NCBI RefSeq assembly: GCF_964340395.1
Contig: NC_135565.1
Location: 12,501,742-12,565,741 of the forward strand
Reading direction: 5' to 3'
From: Glandiceps talaboti
Lineage: Eukaryota; Hemichordata; Enteropneusta; Spengelidae
Length of the DNA: 64,000 nucleotides
Shown: one piece after another, positions 60,501-64,000 of the stretch
Numbering within the stretch: the stretch's first letter is position 1
Layout: each line of letters begins with the position of its first letter
Position numbers and translations under genes: made by a program
The notes under the pieces: generated by a model
Databases searched by the model: none
Told to the model about the DNA's origin: nothing
Seen by the model: only the letters and a program-made list of their open reading frames with translations

Positions 60501-63146
60501 ATGTCAAACAGAATTTTACTTAGTTACATATATGTACTTACATGTATTTGGCCCTATTTACTAATAGTACTTTGATTCCCAGTCTTTTACTGTGTTTTAA
60601 TCTTTACTGCAGTAACGACTTTTCAAGTACCCTTGGAGAAAAATATAAAAGTTATGAGTTTGTAACTGGAGTAGTTTTATTGACTCTCTTGCAATGTAAG
60701 TATTATTATATTTGATTTATGTATTGCTAATGTTAAATTTAGTTTTATCACATTATGACTTCCCGTTGAGCTCAACTATTACTTTTCAACTGGATGAATG
60801 TTTGCATAACTCAGTACCACTACTTACAGTGACACTAACATCTCGCCAACATATGTTAGCCACTGGAAGTGGGCTAGCCCTATGTAAATACCAGGCGAGT
60901 ATAGTGCTAACACCAGGCTTGCACTAGCACCTCACCAACATGTGTTAGCAATGGGAAGAGCTAACAACTGCATTAGCTGTATCTTGACACTAGGCTGTAG
61001 TTCAGTGCTAACACCTGGCTGACATTAACACCTCACTAACATACCGGTATGTTAGCTACTGGAAGGGTTAATGGTGTACTAGTGGTATGCTAAAGGCCAG
61101 TGACCTAAGGGGTCTTTGTCACTACAAGTTGATAGATGAGTGAAAAATATTTGAAAATAACAGAGTTATACCATGGCCAGTAATATCAAAAAGAAATTGG
61201 GGAAAGTAATGGTAATTTTGACAGTTTTGACATATTTCGAACACAGCAGAACCTGTGATGCAGACATGCATTGTCATGACATAGATGCGCACTGCAGTGA
61301 TGTAGAATGACCAGAGAATATATTTAATATTTTTTGTTCTAATTGGTTCATGCATGTTATAATGGGGAATATTAACATAATTATTTGTGGTGGTTTTTTT
61401 GAGTGATCACATGTTAAAGTCTTGTTGTTTCATTTTGTATAGATTGTTCACATGTCAGAAAACTAACCCGTGATAACATAGATCAAGTTGAAGATTTTAA
61501 AAAATCCAATCGTACCAAAGAAATGGTAAGTTGTTTAATTTGTTAGTACGTTCACCAGTTTACTACAAAGACAATAATAATGCGTTTATTGCTTTGCAAG
61601 GCCTCTGGCCCATATACAACATAAGAGATTTACAACAAAATCAAAGTCAAAGTCACATATCATTACTTCAAACGAATACTAGCATTATGTCATTTCACTT
61701 GTAAGTGTTTCTCTTTGTTTAAATGCATTGTATGCAAATTTACATAATGATGTCATAAGTTCAGGTTCGTTTGTTCTCATCTGTCTTAAATAAACTTATT
61801 AAAATTTGGGTCGGCTATGAATTCTATTAGGATGTATTCTTTACCCTCAAAGACAACACTGTATTATCAAAGATTTTGTGTGTAGTTTGTTACTGTATGA
61901 AATGTCCTCACTGGTTTGTTAGTACATTTGACAAAGTGTAGTTAAGATAGTACATGCAGTTATTCCAGGACATCACAGTAATTAAAGGGAAATGCCACGC
62001 CAGCAGGAAATAGAGATATTTTCCTAAGGGGAAATGCCACTCCAGGAAATAGAGACATTTTCATAAACTATAGGTTCTGGAGAGTCATTTCATGATTTTG
62101 CATCCCCTACAATTACTTGCAATTTCAGAAAAACATCAAGTTGATCTTGTGCCTTACACGCATCATGGGAGCCAGCAGAAATATTCAAGTCTGTGTTGTG
62201 CTCAACAGACATTGACCTCTGACCCTATAAGTAACAATGTGTCTGTTGTCTTCCACAGGAAAGTAATGAATTGCGTAACCGAGGCAACAGGGAATTCAAA
62301 GAAAGTAAATACAAAGCAGCATGTCAGATTTATTCATCAGCTATCACAGTAGAGTAAGTTACTTTGCCTTGTTTGGATTCCTGCCTATCACAGACACATT
62401 GTCGTATTTACATATTGCCAATTTCTTTTAAATCGTCTTTACCAATAATATTGAAGAAAAGAACTATACACAAGCATTATTTTGGGTGCTCATATCACTT
62501 CTACTGAATGGCAGCCATATTTGTAGTTAATCATTGTTTGCTGCATAATGAAAATATCTGTAATACCGGTACATAGAGATTCCATTCAAGTGTCTACCCC
62601 TATATTATCAGATGCAAGCAATATTTAGAGACTTGACTTTTGATCTTCACTTTCAGGGTCAGTTATCAACATCAAGCCAATTCCTGCCTGTCACAGACAC
62701 ATTGTACTAGTGTTTACACATTGCAAGGGGGGGGGGGGACTGTGTCTTCTAAGAAGACTTGTTAATACATGTAATAAATGACATCATTAGATCTTTTATA
62801 TGTTATGAATACTAAGTTTGAGTTCAGTCAATTGCAAGTGATGGCTGAGTATGTTATAGTACATAAAGTACTACAAGTATGTATTAATATGCAGCAAAAT
62901 ATATGTCCTTGAGTGTTTAAACTTAGCTTGTTAGCCCTCAGCTGAAAACTAGTTCAGCTGAAAACTGAATCATTGCAATATTATCTTTTTTAAATTCTTG
63001 TTATTAATATTTACGTATTATTTGACAGTCCATACAATGAAAGATTGTACAGTAACAGAGCATTAACATACTTGAAAACCGGAGATTATCGGAAAGCTTT
63101 AACAGATGGAAAGAGAGCTATTATCCTAAAGGCAGCCTGGCCAAAA
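45565..63146 (+). CDS. TTC3: TTC3-like TPR protein, first 10 exons (continues beyond window)
   Basis: Exons: 45565-45592, 48490-48539, 56695-56909, 57780-57873, 58725-58784, 59595-59656, 60613-60695, 61443-61525, 62259-62353 and 63029-63146. All junctions are GT-AG and in phase, giving 296 codons so far. The window ends on the next acceptor (CTTTGTACAG, 63991-64000). The N-terminus is short and basic (MPFKRKPRG), then acidic (SSDDDLDKP), then helical. Residues about 226-296 form TPR repeats: NELRNRGNREFKESKYKAA, then NERLYSNRALTYLKTGDYRK and ALTDGKRAIILKAAWPK. This last stretch closely follows vertebrate TTC3 (NRAL…LRTGQFRNALGDGKRATILK…WPKG). Vertebrate TTC3 is a RING E3 ubiquitin ligase; the RING end would lie outside this window. 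Another TPR family with this N-terminus is possible but less likely. Confidence 0.75.
45767..46066 (-). CDS. Unrecognised 99-residue antisense ORF
   Basis: An open frame antisense within TTC3-like intron 1, with a balanced, protein-like composition (MQLHRHMTKAETTAHFEE, then DRWTGHIWQVSREKEWDLG). I recognise no domain and see no flanking exons. It may be a transposon remnant or chance. Confidence 0.2.
   Translation of the reverse strand: MKSVVTGRTIMQLHRHMTKAETTAHFEEATPAVSVVIKLLYPNAKDRWTGHIWQVSREKEWDLGNTQYVAKFLKSRKTQKMLFPTGTDSDALIISRYIE
46490..46864. mobile_element. TIR element (about 375 bp), TTC3-like intron 1
   Basis: The left end TAGTCTAGTTCCAATA…CGTGTTACAATTTAC…GTTATCTTCACACAT…TCTAGTCAAAGTC is an inverted repeat of the right end GACTTTGACTAGACGTTATG…GAAGATAACG…ATAACACGTTGATATTGG…CTAGACTA. 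The terminal repeats are about 80 bp long, with TA at both edges. Non-coding. Confidence 0.8.
49605..50017. mobile_element. TIR element (413 bp), TTC3-like intron 2
   Basis: The ends are TTACAGCTAAAATGATGTTG…TGGTGTTTCACTCATG and CATGCGTGAAACACCA…CAACATCATTTTAGCTGTAA, inverted repeats of about 38 bp. Same family as 32566-32983. Non-coding. Confidence 0.82.
51133..51354. mobile_element. Long foldback element (222 bp), TTC3-like intron 2
   Basis: The left arm TATTCTAGTCTAGGATGCTC…TTCAAAAAATACC…GATTGCTCCGGA pairs with the right arm TCCGGAGCAATAACC…GGTATTTTTTTGAA…GATCACCCTAGACTAGAATA. A short AT-rich loop lies at about 51225-51260. Confidence 0.8.
51682..52034. mobile_element. MITE with GGCCTAAAAA / GTTTGGTTCTGG ends, copy 1
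   Basis: The left end GGCCTAAAAA…TGTTTGGTTCTGGTAAACTC pairs with the right end GAGTAACCGGAACCAAACCA…TACGCC. The interior (CGGTCTCTGTGTT, CAGATGTACAGCCATT) matches the copy at 53387-53754 in the opposite orientation. TTC3-like intron 2. Confidence 0.82.
53387..53754. mobile_element. MITE with GGCC ends, copy 2 (inverted)
   Basis: Reverse-orientation copy of 51682-52034 with the terminal pair GGCCAAAAAAAAATATTTGT and ATTTTTTTTATACGGCC. Its interior reads AATGGCTGTACATCTGATAG and AACACAGAGACCATTTGG. The two copies lie about 1.35 kb apart in one intron. Confidence 0.82.
54339..54618. mobile_element. MITE with GGGCTCRAAATTAA ends, copy 1
   Basis: The left end GGGCTCAAAATTAACGGTAG pairs with the right end TTAATTTCGAGC. 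Interior motifs (TGGGGCTACCATAATTTG, AGGAATATGGGACTA) recur in reverse at 58051-58332. A degenerate fragment with a repeated ATTAGCAGTAGTCC lies at about 55955-56010. Confidence 0.8.
56165..56572. mobile_element. Full-length palindromic element (408 bp), TTC3-like intron 2
   Basis: The left arm TAGACTCTCTCACAGCCCTC…CTTTACTAAAATT…TATTTTGTATGTACCGATACC pairs with the right arm GGTATCGGTACATACAAAATA…TTTTAGTAAAGCG…TTGAGAGAGTCTA. An inner pair CTGTGCGCCCTCATCGACCA / TGGTCGATGAGGGCGCACAG encloses a core ACGTTCCATGTTTTCGCGAA. TA at both outer edges suggests a TA target site. Non-coding. Confidence 0.88.
58051..58332. mobile_element. MITE with GGGCTCRAAATTAA ends, copy 2
   Basis: It starts AGGGCTCGAAATTAATTTTT and ends GACTATCGTTAGTTTTGAGCTCT. 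Inverted relative to 54339-54618. It lies in TTC3-like intron 4 just before the 33-bp minisatellite. Confidence 0.78.
58379..58682. repeat. 33-bp minisatellite, about 9 units, TTC3-like intron 4
   Basis: The unit is AATACAAGGATAATCCAGTG plus TATCCCTATCCAT. The first two units are 35 bp (ATTAAATCC in place of ATAATCC). The array alternates between CCAG and CCGG variants, suggesting growth by a two-unit period. It ends about 43 bp before exon 5. Confidence 0.93.
58896..59139. mobile_element. TIR element (244 bp), TTC3-like intron 5
   Basis: The left end GGGAACTTGCAATCC pairs with the right end GGGTTTGCAAGTTCCC. The interior includes the palindrome TGAGCATGCTCA and AACAATGTAATATTATTGTT. Related to 11298-11497 in reverse. 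Confidence 0.78.
60093..60410. repeat. Diverged minisatellite (about 40-bp unit), TTC3-like intron 6
   Basis: A unit like TATACGATAGAGTTTGTACT followed by CGCAAGCAGGGTCAATTCAG is repeated about eight times with many substitutions, so it is older than the 33-bp array. Confidence 0.75.
60805..61075. repeat. Diverged tandem repeat, TTC3-like intron 7
   Basis: Two to three units of about 110 bp share TAACA(T/C)CTC(G/A)CCAACAT and TGTTAGCCACTGGAAG-like blocks, plus GTGCTAACACCAGGCT. Confidence 0.65.
61985..62210. repeat. MITE copy, TTAAAGGGGAACACC family, TTC3-like intron 8
   Basis: The left end TTAAAGGGAAATGCCACGCC is partly duplicated (GGGGAAATGCCACTCCAGG again at about 62030). GAGTCATTTCATGATTTTGC and AACATCAAGTTGATCTTGTG follow. 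The copy ends about 50 bp before exon 9. Confidence 0.65.
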
Positions 63147-63254
63147 GTAAGTACTGTCTCTTCAAAGAGAGGGGGGCTGTAAAGTGTGTTGCCAGGCCGT
63201 CCTTCTCAGACCACCCATTATCTCCATATCGTTTGGGGAAAGGGATGATAAGAG

Positions 63255-63640
63255 CATGTGCAAACATGTATGAATGACACCCTGTATTGATCTAAAAGAA
63301 AGAAAGAGTGGTGCTAGGGAAAACCTTGTACTGACACTTGTATGGATAGGAGTGGAGGTTAATGAATGTCCACATACAGTGCCCTCTATTGATACAAAAG
63401 AGAGAGTGGTGCTAGGAAGCTCCTTAAACTGACACTAGTGTGGATAGGAGTGAAGGTAACTGAATGTCTAGGAACCAAGCCCTCTATTGATGAGTGACAT
63501 TTTCTGATACTATATTATGGATAGCAGTGAAGGTAACTGAATGTCTGGTAACACTGCCCTCTATTGATACAAAAGATAGATGCTTGGGAACATCTTGTAC
63601 TGACACTAGTATGGCTAGGAGTGAAGGTAACTGAATGCCT
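63255..63640. repeat. Tandem repeat (about 110-bp unit), TTC3-like intron 10
   Basis: Four partial units share CCCTCTATTGATACAAAAGA, TGACACTAGTATGGATAGGA and GTGAAGGTAACTGAATGTCT in that order. A separate two-unit repeat around GAACCACAAAGTTGA lies at about 63765-63855. Confidence 0.8.
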
Positions 63641-64000
63641 AGCCTCGTGACATATGAGATGAGATGGTGTCTGAAATTCACTTCTTTAAACTCCAATATT
63701 GAAATGTTGATTCATGAAAGTTGATGGTATTGGGTAACAGAACACCTACAATATAATAGGTAGGAACAGAACCACAAAGTTGATAACTTCAAGTTGAATA
63801 ACAGAAAGCGTATAATATCAGATGGCAGAAAAAGAACCACAAAGTTGACAACAATGATGGAGGTGAAATTACAGTATTGCTAATTTAGCAAATATAGAAC
63901 AAAATAAAACTTGGTAATTTAGTCTGTCAGAGTATTTGTCACACACCAACTACGTCTTAATAAATCTAATGTATACATGTCCATTTTTGTCTTTGTACAG

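Overview
This is a window of animal nuclear DNA. Genes are split by GT-AG introns, the sequence is AT-rich and full of microsatellites and short inverted-repeat transposons, and there are non-LTR retrotransposons plus tRNA-derived SINE-like repeats. The two recognisable single-copy genes, RAD51AP1-like and TTC3-like, together with a 2A-bearing non-LTR element, fit an invertebrate bilaterian, probably marine (cephalochordate, hemichordate, mollusc or brachiopod). The sequence alone does not let me choose between these.

Region 1 (1 to about 33.5 kb) is a tandem array of at least five paralogous genes, all on the minus strand. Four are complete (B 4237-7440, C 8814-13291, D 15601-21861, E 23927-31417) and one, A, runs off the left edge. 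Each complete gene has the same four-exon structure with the same splice phases and predicts a type II membrane protein of about 430 residues. The proteins resemble GDP-fucose protein O-fucosyltransferases. Introns and flanks were duplicated with the genes, including a MITE in intron 3 of C, D and E and intergenic pentamer repeats. The last exon of gene D was multiplied by a recent local tandem duplication of about 637 bp.

Two retrotransposons lie in introns of this array. One is a 5'-truncated reverse transcriptase fragment with a 14-bp target-site duplication in gene D intron 2. The other is an apparently intact non-LTR element of about 3.6 kb in gene E intron 1. Its 1079-residue ORF carries a 2A-type ribosome-skipping motif upstream of its endonuclease and reverse transcriptase, and it is inserted into an older SINE-like repeat.

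Region 2 (about 31.4-36.5 kb) is intergenic and holds a TIR element, a 21-bp and a 39-bp minisatellite, and dispersed repeats.

Region 3 (36.5-64 kb) holds two divergently transcribed genes with start codons 1.7 kb apart. The minus-strand gene is a RAD51AP1 homologue in eight exons (333 residues). The plus-strand gene is a TTC3-like TPR gene; its first ten exons are visible and the window ends exactly on the acceptor of the next exon. Their introns hold many MITEs, long palindromes and minisatellites.

All gene models were spliced by hand, using reading-frame continuity and, for the array, agreement among paralogues. No transcript evidence or database search was available.
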